Source of the DNA: SCGC-AAA076-P13 sp964276145
GTDB taxonomy: Bacteria; Pseudomonadota; Gammaproteobacteria; Magnimaribacterales; D2472
Length of the DNA: 64,000 nucleotides
Assembly: GCA_964276145.1 (NCBI GenBank)
Contig: CAXYDN010000006.1
Span: forward strand, 1 to 64,000
Direction of reading: 5' to 3'
Part shown: positions 25,857-35,470 of the stretch, in pieces
Position numbering within the stretch: position 1 is the stretch's first letter
How the letters are laid out: every line of letters starts with the position of its first letter
Translations under genes and position numbers: made by a program
The notes under the pieces: generated by a model
The model's database searches: none
The model's input: the letters and a program-made list of their open reading frames with translations, nothing else
Told to the model about the DNA's origin: nothing

Positions 25857-28389
25857 AATTAGCTGAATTTAATTTGCAGGCAGTATAACCTTTGTTATTA
25901 ATATATTTAACTGAATGTATATCTACAATCCAATCACCTTCGGTTCCAAGATTTGCTCTTGAGGTAATAGATGAAATGTTAAAATTAGCATCATCTAAAC
26001 AAATAAGAGGCAAATCAATAACTTGCCACTCATTATCTTTATTGTCTTTTAAAATATTTGATAAATCAAAAGACTTATAGCAAATATCAGAGCCAGACGT
26101 TTTGATTTCTTCAGATGTTTTAGAGCATCCTATGCTGAATTTAAGTTCTTCACTGGCTATTTGATGTGGTCTAATTATTAATTCTATAGATCCTTGATTC
26201 ATGTAACTTAGGTCTTCATTAGCTCCGCTTGCTATCTCCCATGATTTATATGATTTTTGATTACCGAAATCTATTTTTTTTGCATCATCTTGTTTTTTAA
26301 AGTCAAACTTAGAAATGGTAATACCTGATTTTAAATGTTCAAAGATATCAGAACTTATGCCCTCATAGGTTTGCTCATTTTTGCTGTTATCAAAATATGA
26401 AATTACTTCTCTGTATGATGGATATGCAGAGCCCATAAATAAGGTGATTTCAGATGGTTTTGGTAATGCGTCTTCTATATCAATAGAGTCTATAAAAATA
26501 TTATCTTTATAAGTAAGCCCATATTTATATTCAAACAATGGATTATAGTTTTTATCTCCAAAATTAAGCACGAACTGTGAAGCAGTTTTAGGCCACGAGT
26601 ATGATAGTTTTCCCTTAAAGTCATAAATAATCTGATTTTCGGCATTTGTAAAAATGACATCCGTTATTCCTTCAATTGCTGAACCCGGTAACCATAGCTG
26701 AACAAATGCATCTGATAAATTTAATTCTTCATTAACAATTAAAGGACGTCCAGAAATAAATAAAGATACAGTTGATATGTCTTGATCATATATATTCTTC
26801 ATGTACTTTTTAAATTTTCTATCGTAATTTTGATAAAAAAGAGTATTTCTATCTCCATCACCCTCTGCATATGGATCTTCTCCATAAACAAAAATTACCA
26901 AATCAGGCTTATTTTTATATGATGAATTATTAGAAAACTCTACAGTGCTTCCATTAGCCTCAGCTTTTGATTTGATAGCCTCATAGATACTTAAAGTATT
27001 TGGGAAATCCTCATTAGCATTTTCTCTTCCTTGCCACGTTATGGTCCATCCACCCATATGTTTTGTTATTTTATTTGCAGCCTCTCCAATTACTAAAATA
27101 TGCTTATTAGCTTTTATTGGCAATACATTGTTATTGTTTTTAAGAAGAACTATCGATTCTCTTACGGCTTGTCTTGCAACCTTTCTGTGCTCAGAGATAC
27201 CAATATAATTGTGAGGATATTCATGAGGCTTTCTCCCATTAAACATTCCTAAGAGATATTTAACAGCAAGTATATTCTTTACAGCCTCATTGAGTCTTTC
27301 TTCAGAAATAATTCCTTGTTTAACTTGTTGTAAAGTATTTTTATATAGTGGCTTCCATTCATCAGGAGCCATAAATATATCAACACCAGCATTAAATGAT
27401 TCAGGACAATTTTCTTTTGAGCATCCAGGAACCTGGCCATGACCATTCCAATCTCCTACAACAAGCCCTTTGAAACCCATTTGATCTCTTAATACACTCT
27501 TTAAAAGGTATTCACTACCATGTACTTTTTGACCATTCCAAGAGTTAAAGCTGGCCATTACTGTTTGAATGCATGAGTTAATTGCAGCAAAGTATGGTTT
27601 GCCATGAATATTTTTAAGGTTTTCTTCTTCTAAAATTGTATTTCCTTGGTCAATTCCAAATTCAGTACCACCATCTCCTAAAAAATGTTTAGCAGTTGCT
27701 AAAACATGATTGTTATCTAAAAATTCTGCGCCCTCTCCTTGAAGCCCAAGAATCATTGATTTTCCAAGCTCTGATACAAGTTCTGGATCTTCAGAATAGC
27801 CCTCATAAGTTCTGCCCCATAAATCGTTTTGAGGAACCGCAATTGTTGGGGCAAATGTCCATGGAATTCCTGTTGAAAGAACTTCTTTTGCAACGACCTC
27901 ACCAATTCTCTTTACTAGGTCAGGGTTCATAGTTGATCCAAGACCTATATTATGTGGAAAAATGGTCGCCCCAATAACATTATTGTGACCATGAACAGCA
28001 TCAGTGCCCCATAAAATAGGTATAACTCTTCCATCAACTTCAGGAGATGCATCATAAAATTCTTTGCTAAGTTTTTTCCAGTCGTCTACTGAACTATTTT
28101 TATTTTTATTAGGAAATTTCCCTCCTCCATTTAAAAATGTCCCAAGTTGATACTTTTTTGCTTCATTTGGAGTAACTTCATCAATATCAGGCATTATTAT
28201 TTGGCCCACCTTTTGCTCTAAAGTCATTTTATTGATAATGCTTTGTATAAAATTATGATCTACAGATACAGAACAAGTATTTTGATTGGTCCAATCTACA
28301 TTACTTACAACTAAAGATTCACTATTTAAGTCAACCTTTTCACAGGAAGATATAAATAGAATTGATAAAATTAAGAGGTTTTTATTCAT
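25849..28389 (-). CDS. GH3-family beta-glucosidase lipoprotein
   Basis: Exo-acting beta-glucosidase of 846 residues with a lipoprotein signal (LFISSC, cysteine 16). Family GH3 blocks are in order: LEQKVGQIIMPD, GTDAVHGHNN, the KHF in ATAKHFLGDG, and the nucleophile in GLVVGDWNGHG (D313). A C-terminal GH3 domain follows (LLKNNNNVLPI, then VIFVYGEDPYAEGDGDR). The last 170 residues or so look like an extra beta-sandwich, carbohydrate-binding type module. It is probably periplasmic or surface-facing and releases glucose from laminari-oligosaccharides for the sodium symporter next door. Confidence 0.9.
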   Translation of the reverse strand: MNKNLLILSILFISSCEKVDLNSESLVVSNVDWTNQNTCSVSVDHNFIQSIINKMTLEQKVGQIIMPDIDEVTPNEAKKYQLGTFLNGGGKFPNKNKNSSVDDWKKLSKEFYDASPEVDGRVIPILWGTDAVHGHNNVIGATIFPHNIGLGSTMNPDLVKRIGEVVAKEVLSTGIPWTFAPTIAVPQNDLWGRTYEGYSEDPELVSELGKSMILGLQGEGAEFLDNNHVLATAKHFLGDGGTEFGIDQGNTILEEENLKNIHGKPYFAAINSCIQTVMASFNSWNGQKVHGSEYLLKSVLRDQMGFKGLVVGDWNGHGQVPGCSKENCPESFNAGVDIFMAPDEWKPLYKNTLQQVKQGIISEERLNEAVKNILAVKYLLGMFNGRKPHEYPHNYIGISEHRKVARQAVRESIVLLKNNNNVLPIKANKHILVIGEAANKITKHMGGWTITWQGRENANEDFPNTLSIYEAIKSKAEANGSTVEFSNNSSYKNKPDLVIFVYGEDPYAEGDGDRNTLFYQNYDRKFKKYMKNIYDQDISTVSLFISGRPLIVNEELNLSDAFVQLWLPGSAIEGITDVIFTNAENQIIYDFKGKLSYSWPKTASQFVLNFGDKNYNPLFEYKYGLTYKDNIFIDSIDIEDALPKPSEITLFMGSAYPSYREVISYFDNSKNEQTYEGISSDIFEHLKSGITISKFDFKKQDDAKKIDFGNQKSYKSWEIASGANEDLSYMNQGSIELIIRPHQIASEELKFSIGCSKTSEEIKTSGSDICYKSFDLSNILKDNKDNEWQVIDLPLICLDDANFNISSITSRANLGTEGDWIVDIHSVKYINNKGYTACKLNSANYE

Positions 28390-28398
28390 ATTAAATAA

Positions 28399-29964
28399 TT
28401 AAGCAAATATCCCATAAATTAAAGCAAGAATGCCTACAATAATTACAGTATTTATATTAAATGCTCTTGAAGTTGAAAAGTTAATGCCCTTAAGATCGAT
28501 TGCTTTTGCTTGATCTTGGTATCCCTGAAGCAGTGTTGTTATATAACATGCAAAAGCAGAAACAAAGAATACAATTCCCATGCGATGAATGTATGGAAGC
28601 TCTGGAAGAATATAGCTTATAAAAATAGATAGAACTAATGATGAAATAGCTGCGACAAGTGTTGATAAGGTTGTTGCCTTTTTCCAAAATAAAGCAACTA
28701 AAAAAATAACTAAAATTCCTGGGGTAAACAGACCTGTAAAATTTTGAATATATTGAAAAATTGAATCGAAACTTCCCAATAAGGGTTTTGCAACTATTAC
28801 TGCAGTTAATAATGATATAACTACTGCATTTCTTCCAATATTAATTAGTTTTGATTCAGAGATATGGTTATTTGAAAAGGATCTATAAATATCCATGGTA
28901 AATATAGTACTAATACTATTTGTCATAGATGCTAATGATGAAACAATCGCTGCAATAAGCGCTGCAAAAGTAAGACCAAGCAATCCATTTGGTAATAGCG
29001 ACATCATCGTAGGGTATGCCTGATCTGATTTTTCTAAAACAGGAAATAAAATTGCAGCACAAATACCTGGCAATACAATTACCAAGGGCATTAATAATTT
29101 TAAATAAGCTGCAAACATGACGCCTTTTTGAGCTTCTTTAATAGATTTTGCTCCTAGAGCTCTTTGGGTGATGTACTGATTAAATCCCCAATAAGCAAAA
29201 TGTCCAATCCATACACCAGCACCAATTAAAATCCATATACCAGGTAAATTATTATAAGAAGGATTATCTGGTGATAAAATCATGTCAAATTTTTCTGGCA
29301 ATGTGTTGTAGACCGTAACTAATCCATCTAAAACACCGTTATTATCAGATATCTTATTTAAGGCTATGTAAGAGACAGCTAGTCCACCAAAAATTAGTAG
29401 AACAACTTGAAGAATATCAGTCATTGCAACAGCTTTAAGCCCGCCAGATAGAGAATAGGCTAGTGATAATAATGCTAATAAAATTAAGCCATTAGTTAAT
29501 GAAAGGCCGGTAAGTGTATTGATTGCAATTGATCCCAGCCATAAAACTGTAGTTAGATTTATAAATACATATACTGTTAACCAAAAAAATGAGAGTACTA
29601 AGCTAACTCTTTTATCAAACCTTTGCTCTAAGAACTGTGGCATTGTATAAATCTTCTTTTCTAAAAATAAAGGTAAGAAAAATTTTGCCATGACAATTAG
29701 CGCTATAGCGGCAGTAAGTTCCCACACTGCTATAGCCATTCCAACAACAAATCCTTGACCAGACATTCCAATGATCTGTTCTGCAGATATGTTTGCTGCA
29801 ATTAATGAAGCACCAATAGCCCACCAAGGAAGTGATCTACCAGCTAAAAAATAATCTTCTGCTGTTCTTTCTTTATTACCGGTAGTTCTAGAGACATAGG
29901 TAGCTAGTGCAATAAGGCCTACACAATAAATTCCTACAATAATCCAATCCAAAGTATTAAACAT
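28399..29964 (-). CDS. Sodium:solute symporter (SSS family), probable Na+/glucose
   Basis: Inner-membrane protein of 521 residues with about 14 hydrophobic helices. SSS/SGLT features are AEDYFLAGRSLPWWAIG, NISAEQIIGMSGQGF, LSGGLKAVAMTDILQ and GHFAYWGFNQYITQRALGAK. The SGLT-like branch commonly carries glucose or galactose with sodium. Its place between GH3 and the Entner-Doudoroff genes makes glucose the likely cargo. The gap to GH3 is 9 bp and to eda 20 bp, the largest junction in the long run. Confidence 0.87.
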   Translation of the reverse strand: MFNTLDWIIVGIYCVGLIALATYVSRTTGNKERTAEDYFLAGRSLPWWAIGASLIAANISAEQIIGMSGQGFVVGMAIAVWELTAAIALIVMAKFFLPLFLEKKIYTMPQFLEQRFDKRVSLVLSFFWLTVYVFINLTTVLWLGSIAINTLTGLSLTNGLILLALLSLAYSLSGGLKAVAMTDILQVVLLIFGGLAVSYIALNKISDNNGVLDGLVTVYNTLPEKFDMILSPDNPSYNNLPGIWILIGAGVWIGHFAYWGFNQYITQRALGAKSIKEAQKGVMFAAYLKLLMPLVIVLPGICAAILFPVLEKSDQAYPTMMSLLPNGLLGLTFAALIAAIVSSLASMTNSISTIFTMDIYRSFSNNHISESKLINIGRNAVVISLLTAVIVAKPLLGSFDSIFQYIQNFTGLFTPGILVIFLVALFWKKATTLSTLVAAISSLVLSIFISYILPELPYIHRMGIVFFVSAFACYITTLLQGYQDQAKAIDLKGINFSTSRAFNINTVIIVGILALIYGIFA

Positions 29965-29984
29965 ATTTATATCCTTTGATAATG

Positions 29985-30611
29985 CTAGCTTTTTAAATAA
30001 TTAGCTTTCGATTTATTCAATATATCTTCAATTTCATTCCATGAATTTGTCTTAATCAAGTTTGATGGAATAAGTGCTGAAGCCCCAATAGCCATGACAT
30101 TGTCTAACTTTAAATAACTAGATGCATTTTCTTCTGAGATACCGCCAGTCGGTATAAATTTTATGTCAGAGAACACAGAATAATAAGTCTTTAGTTTTTG
30201 AATACCTCCAGATAATTCAGCTGGAAAAAATTTTAATACATCATGCCCTTCTTCATTTGCATACATAATTTCAGATGGAGTTTGTATGCCTGGGATTAAT
30301 AATATATTTTTTGAAAATGCATACTGTGATAATTTTTTTGAAAAACCAGGAGTAATTAAAAATCTAGCCTGAGCTTCTATTGCTTTATCAATTTGATGAG
30401 TAGTTCTTATAGTCCCAACGCCAAGAGTAATTTGTGGATATTTTTTGAATTCATCTAATATATCTAAAGTTTTTTCATCTCTAAGAGTTATTTCAATAAG
30501 TGGTAAGCCAACATTAATCAATACTTTACAAAGAGGTTCTACTTGATCTTTAGATGTAAGAGTTGCAAGAGGTAACAACTGACAAGAAGTGATTAGATTT
30601 ATTGCATCCAT
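29985..30611 (-). CDS. eda: KDPG aldolase (Entner-Doudoroff)
   Basis: Class I aldolase that splits 2-keto-3-deoxy-6-phosphogluconate into pyruvate and glyceraldehyde-3-phosphate. The 208-residue barrel has the base glutamate in PLIEITLRDE, the Schiff-base lysine in HDVLKFFPAELSGG, and the phosphate-binding FIPTGGISEENASSY. It overlaps edd by 1 bp. Its substrate KDPG is the effector of HexR, whose gene lies at the head of this run. Confidence 0.94.
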   Translation of the reverse strand: MDAINLITSCQLLPLATLTSKDQVEPLCKVLINVGLPLIEITLRDEKTLDILDEFKKYPQITLGVGTIRTTHQIDKAIEAQARFLITPGFSKKLSQYAFSKNILLIPGIQTPSEIMYANEEGHDVLKFFPAELSGGIQKLKTYYSVFSDIKFIPTGGISEENASSYLKLDNVMAIGASALIPSNLIKTNSWNEIEDILNKSKANYLKS

Positions 30612-32404
30612 TAGAAAATCGAAGCTCCTTTTTCGACAGTATTAACACTGTCTCTGAATGTTTTAAATAATTCTCTGCCAACTCCATTGTGGTTATGCTT
30701 AATGATTGAATGAGTTCTTTTATTAAGAGTCTTATCATCAACCAATAACTTGAAAGTTGCCTTTGCAATATCTAGTTCAACTAAATCATCATTTTTAATT
30801 AGTCCAATTGGGCCATTATGAATAGCCTCTGGAGTAACGTGAATGACTGCTGGAACACTCCCTGATGCACCAGACATCCTTCCATCAGTAATAATTGCAA
30901 TAACAAAACCTTTAGATTGAAGAACGTTAAGTGGAGATGTTAATTTATGAAGTTCAGGCATTCCATTTGCTGAAGGCCCCTGACCTCTTATGATAATAAT
31001 CGTATTTTTATTTAATTCATTATTTCCAAAAGCTTTAAGAACTTCTTCTTGATCTTCAAATACAGTTGCAGGTGCTTTAATAAGATTATCTGTATTTTTT
31101 AATGCAGAAGTTTTAATAATTCCTTTTCCAAGATTTCCATTTAATAATTTCAAACCACCTGATGACTTAAAAGGATTATTGCTATCTCTAATTATGCTTT
31201 GGTCTAATATGGTGGATTGATTTTTCCAAGCTAATTGATCATTTTTTATTTCTAATGTATTTCTAAAGACTTCTAAACCATTTCCAAATAAAGTCTTCAC
31301 ATCATTAAACAAAAAACCTCCATCTAAAAGCGATCCAATGAATGCTGAAACACCACCTGCGTTATGAAAGTCATTCACATCAGCCGAACCGTTAGGATAA
31401 ATATTTGTAATTATTGGAGTTATTGAAGCTATTTCATCTATATCTTCAATAGTAATTTTATAACCGCCAGCTTCAGCCATTGCAATTAAATGTATTGCTA
31501 AATTGGTTGAGCCTCCACTTGCAATTAATGCAACCATAGCATTAACCCAGCTTTTAGAATTTAACATTTCGCCCATTTTTATATTTTGTTCGCTCATGTG
31601 CAGAACACACTCAACTGTCTTATCAATAATTAACTGTCTTTCGATTGAATTAGGTGGAACAAATGAAGCGCTTGGCAATTGAAGACCCATAACCTCCATT
31701 ATTAATTGATTTGTGTTAGCTGTTCCATAAAAAGTACAAGTACCGGAAGTATGATATGCCGCTTGTTCTGAGCTTATCAAGGCAGATCTATCAACCTCTC
31801 CATTGGCAAACTTCTTTCTAGTATCTGATTTTTGAGAATTTGATATTCCAGTTGGCATAGGGCCGGCAGGAATAAAACCGATAGGCAAATGACCAAAGGT
31901 TAAAGCACCAATCATTAAACCAGGAACAATCTTATCGCAAACACCCAAACATAATCCTGCATCAAAAACATTATGAGAAAATCCTACAGCAGTAGATAAT
32001 GCAATGACATCTCTACTAAATAGTGATAATTCCATTCCAAGTTCACCTTGAGTAATTCCATCACACATAGCAGGGACACCACCGGCAACTCTAGCTATAG
32101 CATTTCTTTTTAATGATGATTCTTTGATGACATCTGGATAGTCTTTAAGTGGCGCATGAGCAGATAACATATCGTTGTATGCTGAAATAACTCCAATAAC
32201 TTTTGCACCGTTAGCAGCCTCGCCTTGTTGAGCTTTATCGCATGAAGCAAAAGCATGAGCGATATTACTGCATCCCATATTATTTCTTGCTGATTTGCTG
32301 TGGTCAGATGACAAATTTATTTTATCCAAGTATTCAGACCTTAAATCTTTACTTCGCCTATCAATTCGATCTTTAATATCTATAAGTTTTTTATTTATAT
32401 TCAT
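30611..32404 (-). CDS. edd: 6-phosphogluconate dehydratase (Entner-Doudoroff)
   Basis: Iron-sulfur dehydratase of the IlvD/Edd family converting 6-phosphogluconate to KDPG. The 597-residue length is typical of Edd. Seen are GGVPAMCDGITQGELGMELS, FDAGLCLGVCDKIVPG, TCTFYGTANTNQ, ASGGSTNLAIHL, and the C-terminal GRMSGASGSVPAVIHVTPEA. The cysteines in these segments are cluster-ligand candidates. It overlaps zwf by 4 bp and eda by 1 bp, so zwf-edd-eda should be translated together. Confidence 0.95.
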   Translation of the reverse strand: MNINKKLIDIKDRIDRRSKDLRSEYLDKINLSSDHSKSARNNMGCSNIAHAFASCDKAQQGEAANGAKVIGVISAYNDMLSAHAPLKDYPDVIKESSLKRNAIARVAGGVPAMCDGITQGELGMELSLFSRDVIALSTAVGFSHNVFDAGLCLGVCDKIVPGLMIGALTFGHLPIGFIPAGPMPTGISNSQKSDTRKKFANGEVDRSALISSEQAAYHTSGTCTFYGTANTNQLIMEVMGLQLPSASFVPPNSIERQLIIDKTVECVLHMSEQNIKMGEMLNSKSWVNAMVALIASGGSTNLAIHLIAMAEAGGYKITIEDIDEIASITPIITNIYPNGSADVNDFHNAGGVSAFIGSLLDGGFLFNDVKTLFGNGLEVFRNTLEIKNDQLAWKNQSTILDQSIIRDSNNPFKSSGGLKLLNGNLGKGIIKTSALKNTDNLIKAPATVFEDQEEVLKAFGNNELNKNTIIIIRGQGPSANGMPELHKLTSPLNVLQSKGFVIAIITDGRMSGASGSVPAVIHVTPEAIHNGPIGLIKNDDLVELDIAKATFKLLVDDKTLNKRTHSIIKHNHNGVGRELFKTFRDSVNTVEKGASIF

Positions 32405-33861
32405 TTCTTCTTAGACCCGTTTTTCCAAGCTCTAAATTCTCTTTTAAGAAGCAGGTCTGCATTTGAGGGACCCCATCCACCTGATATATAGTCTTCCATA
32501 GGAACATCTTCTGATTTCCAAAGGTTAATAATATTGTCGATCCACTTCCAAGATGCTTCTATCTCATCACGTCTTACAAATAATGAAGGATTACCTTTAA
32601 TAACATCAAGTAATAACCTTTCATAACAATCTTGATGACCGATTTCGTGATACTCATGAAGATTAAGATCAAGCGGGAGCTCTTCTAGATCAAAGCCAGA
32701 AACACCAGGATGTTTTGTATTTAGCTTGAGATCTATTCCTTCATCAGGATGAATTCTTAGAACTAGCTGATTTGGTTTTAATGAGGTATCTTTGGAAAAA
32801 ATATTGTGTGGAACTGTTTTATATCTAACTACTATTTCGGATGATTTAGATTGCATTCTTTTTCCAGTTCTTAGATAAAAAGGAACACCCGACCATCTCC
32901 AATTATTTATTTCTAATTTCAATGCCACAAAAGTTTCAGTATTATTTTCTGTATTCACTCCATCTTCATCAAGATATGAACATGCTGCTTCACCTTTGGA
33001 TATGCCATCTAAGTATTGTGCTCTAACAGAATTTATGGAAATATTTTCAGCTGTAAATGGAGCTAAAGACTTTAGTACCTTTAGCTTTTCATCTCTTACA
33101 GACTCGCTCTGAATTGATACGGGAGGTTCCATGGCAATCAAACATAGAATCTGCAGGAGATGATTTTGAACCATATCCCTAAGAGCTCCAGTTTCATCAT
33201 AATAACCGCCTCTATCCTCAACACCCAAATCCTCTGCAACAGTTATTTGTATATGATCTATGGCTGAATTAGACCAACTCTGCTCAAAAATTGTATTACC
33301 AAATCGTAAAGCCAAAAGATTTTGAACAGCTTCTTTACCTAAATAATGATCAATCCTATAAATTTGACTTTCATTAAACCCAGTCGCTAGTGAATCATTT
33401 ATTTCTTTAGCTGTATTTAAGTCTGTCCCAATAGGTTTTTCCACAACTACTCTGCAATTTTCTTTTATTAAATTAAACTCGTTTAAAGCTGATGAGATTC
33501 TTTTATACAAGTTTGGAGGAGTAGCTAAATAATAAATAACTGCGCGATCAGCAGGTATTTCTTTTAAATTATTCCAACCCTCATCAGAGTTTATATCAAT
33601 CTGCATATAACTAATTCTTGCTGAAAATAATTTCCATGTGTCTTTATGCTGATCGAAGTTTGGAAAATATTTTTGAAGTGAATCTTTGACCATTTCAACA
33701 TATTCATCTGTTGTTAAGTTTCTTGATCCAATTCCTATAATATTACTTTCAGTGCAAATACTAGAAAGTGTTTCTTGTCTAAACATAGCGGGTATTAATT
33801 TTCTACTAGATAGATCACCAGTGCCGCCAAACAAATAGAGATCGAATGTATTAAGACTCAT
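32401..33861 (-). CDS. zwf: Glucose-6-phosphate 1-dehydrogenase
   Basis: Oxidises glucose-6-phosphate to 6-phosphogluconolactone, the entry step to Entner-Doudoroff. The 486-residue protein has the nucleotide-binding FGGTGDLSSRKLIPAMF near its N-terminus, VVEKPIGTDL, the active-site RIDHYLGKEAVQN, and the substrate region VPFYLRTGKRM. It overlaps aceF by 11 bp and edd by 4 bp. The lactonase it needs (pgl) is in the other operon at 43970-44587. Confidence 0.95.
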   Translation of the reverse strand: MSLNTFDLYLFGGTGDLSSRKLIPAMFRQETLSSICTESNIIGIGSRNLTTDEYVEMVKDSLQKYFPNFDQHKDTWKLFSARISYMQIDINSDEGWNNLKEIPADRAVIYYLATPPNLYKRISSALNEFNLIKENCRVVVEKPIGTDLNTAKEINDSLATGFNESQIYRIDHYLGKEAVQNLLALRFGNTIFEQSWSNSAIDHIQITVAEDLGVEDRGGYYDETGALRDMVQNHLLQILCLIAMEPPVSIQSESVRDEKLKVLKSLAPFTAENISINSVRAQYLDGISKGEAACSYLDEDGVNTENNTETFVALKLEINNWRWSGVPFYLRTGKRMQSKSSEIVVRYKTVPHNIFSKDTSLKPNQLVLRIHPDEGIDLKLNTKHPGVSGFDLEELPLDLNLHEYHEIGHQDCYERLLLDVIKGNPSLFVRRDEIEASWKWIDNIINLWKSEDVPMEDYISGGWGPSNADLLLKREFRAWKNGSKKK

Positions 33862-35470
33862 TAAAAGATTCCTTTAAAAAATTGATTTGTTTTAATTGGT
33901 TTGAGAATTCAGTAACAAATTTTGCTGCATAAGCACCATTAATAACTCTGTGATCATATGATAAAGAAACAGGTAGATATTTCTTATTAAGAACTTTCTC
34001 TCCATCAAGCAGCAGATGATCAAACGTTTTAGAAAGACCCAGTATGGCGACTTCAGGAGGATTAATAATAGGTGTAAAGTATTTACCCCCTATCCCACTT
34101 AATGAAGAAATTGTAAAAGTAGCTCCTTTTAATTGATCAACTTTTAATTTTCTTTCTTTTGCTAACTTAGCAAGATTCATAACTTCATCTGATATTTCAA
34201 GGATACTTTTCTTTTCAGCATCCTTAATATTTGGGACTATAAGTCCCTCAGGCGTATCTACAGCTATGCCAATATTAAAATATTCCTTAAGTACAAAACT
34301 TTCTAAGTCTGATGTCAGTGATGTATTCATCATAGGGAATAGTTTTAATGTTTCTACAGTAGCTTTGATTATGAAAGCTAATGGAGAGACTTTTGTTTTG
34401 TACTTTTTATTTAGATCGGATCTTAATTCTAGCAAATCAGTGATATCTGAATCATTGTGTTGTGTAACGTGAGGAATATTAATCCATGATGAATGTAAAT
34501 TTTTTGATGCAGTTTTTTGAAATTTAGACAATTTTTCAATACTTATATCGCCCCATTTTGAGTAATCAATGTCTGGTTGTGAATGTTGGAAGCCTTCCTG
34601 ATATTTGCTATTGAGTTTACTTGATACAAACGCATGTAAGTCCTCCTTTATAATTCTACCTTTTGGACCTGACCCTTTAACTTGTGATAAATCTATTCCA
34701 AATTCTCTGGCTAATTTTCTTGTTGCCGGGCCTGAGTGAACTGATGTATTTTTAAAATTGACAGGTTGAGTTGAGTTTTTCTTTAATTCAATATTCTCTT
34801 GGGATGTAATTATTTCTGATTGTGCTAACTTGTTGTCTTCATTCTTAGTTTGTTTATTATCTTGAGCTTCTTCATTAATGATAGTTTCCAGCTCTACAAA
34901 CGGCATACCCTCTTTAACCATGTCGCCGACTTTTATAAGAATATTTTTTACAACGCCATCAGCTGATGCTGGAATTTCCATAGCAGCTTTGTCCGTTTCA
35001 AGAATCATTATTGAATCTTCTGATTCAACTTTTTGACCAACCTCAACACATACTTCAATTACTTCAACCTCATCAACATCGCCTAAATCAGGTATTGCTG
35101 GCTTAATAATAGTTATTTCATTTGATGTTTCTTTTGATATTTCTTTTTCAATAGTATCTATAGATTTTTTGTCTTCGTTATTACTAGTTATTTGGGTATC
35201 ATCTTCTTTTATTAATTCTTTTATTGGGGATTCAATTTCAATTTCTACAAACGGCATACCCTCTTTAACCATGTCGCCGACTTTTATAAGAATATTTTTT
35301 ACAACGCCATCAGCTGATGCTGGAATTTCCATAGCAGCTTTGTCCGTTTCAAGAATCATTATTGAATCTTCTGATTCAACTTTTTGACCAACCTCAACAC
35401 ATACTTCAATTACTTCAACCTCATCAACATCGCCTAAATCAGGTATATTAATTTGGCTAATATCTGACAT
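33851..35470 (-). CDS. aceF: Pyruvate dehydrogenase E2, dihydrolipoamide acetyltransferase
   Basis: Core acetyltransferase of the pyruvate dehydrogenase complex. Domains are two lipoyl domains (each with ETDKAAMEIPAS carrying the lipoyl lysine), a peripheral-subunit-binding domain (ATRKLAREFGIDLSQVKGSG), then a catalytic domain ending with SYDHRVINGAYAAKF. The active site is His with Asn in place of Asp, as in some other gammaproteobacterial E2 proteins. I use the ATG at 35470, which shares one base with the aceE stop and begins MSDISQINIPDLG; an ATG at 35482 is possible. The two lipoyl domains are identical at the DNA level over 203 bp. Confidence 0.94.
   Translation of the reverse strand: MSDISQINIPDLGDVDEVEVIEVCVEVGQKVESEDSIMILETDKAAMEIPASADGVVKNILIKVGDMVKEGMPFVEIEIESPIKELIKEDDTQITSNNEDKKSIDTIEKEISKETSNEITIIKPAIPDLGDVDEVEVIEVCVEVGQKVESEDSIMILETDKAAMEIPASADGVVKNILIKVGDMVKEGMPFVELETIINEEAQDNKQTKNEDNKLAQSEIITSQENIELKKNSTQPVNFKNTSVHSGPATRKLAREFGIDLSQVKGSGPKGRIIKEDLHAFVSSKLNSKYQEGFQHSQPDIDYSKWGDISIEKLSKFQKTASKNLHSSWINIPHVTQHNDSDITDLLELRSDLNKKYKTKVSPLAFIIKATVETLKLFPMMNTSLTSDLESFVLKEYFNIGIAVDTPEGLIVPNIKDAEKKSILEISDEVMNLAKLAKERKLKVDQLKGATFTISSLSGIGGKYFTPIINPPEVAILGLSKTFDHLLLDGEKVLNKKYLPVSLSYDHRVINGAYAAKFVTEFSNQLKQINFLKESFNES
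34893..35446. repeat. Two exact 203-bp direct repeats encoding the lipoyl domains of aceF
   Basis: Positions 34893-35095 and 35244-35446 are identical base for base by direct reading, offset by 351 bp (117 codons), so both encode the same lipoyl-domain peptide. The linkers between and beside them differ. Recent duplication or ongoing gene conversion would explain this. Confidence 0.93.

Noticed and set aside
33851..35470. Asn in place of Asp in the AceF active-site DHRVINGA motif considered as a defect
   Set aside because: Asn at this position is known in other gammaproteobacterial E2 enzymes, so it is not a sign of inactivity.
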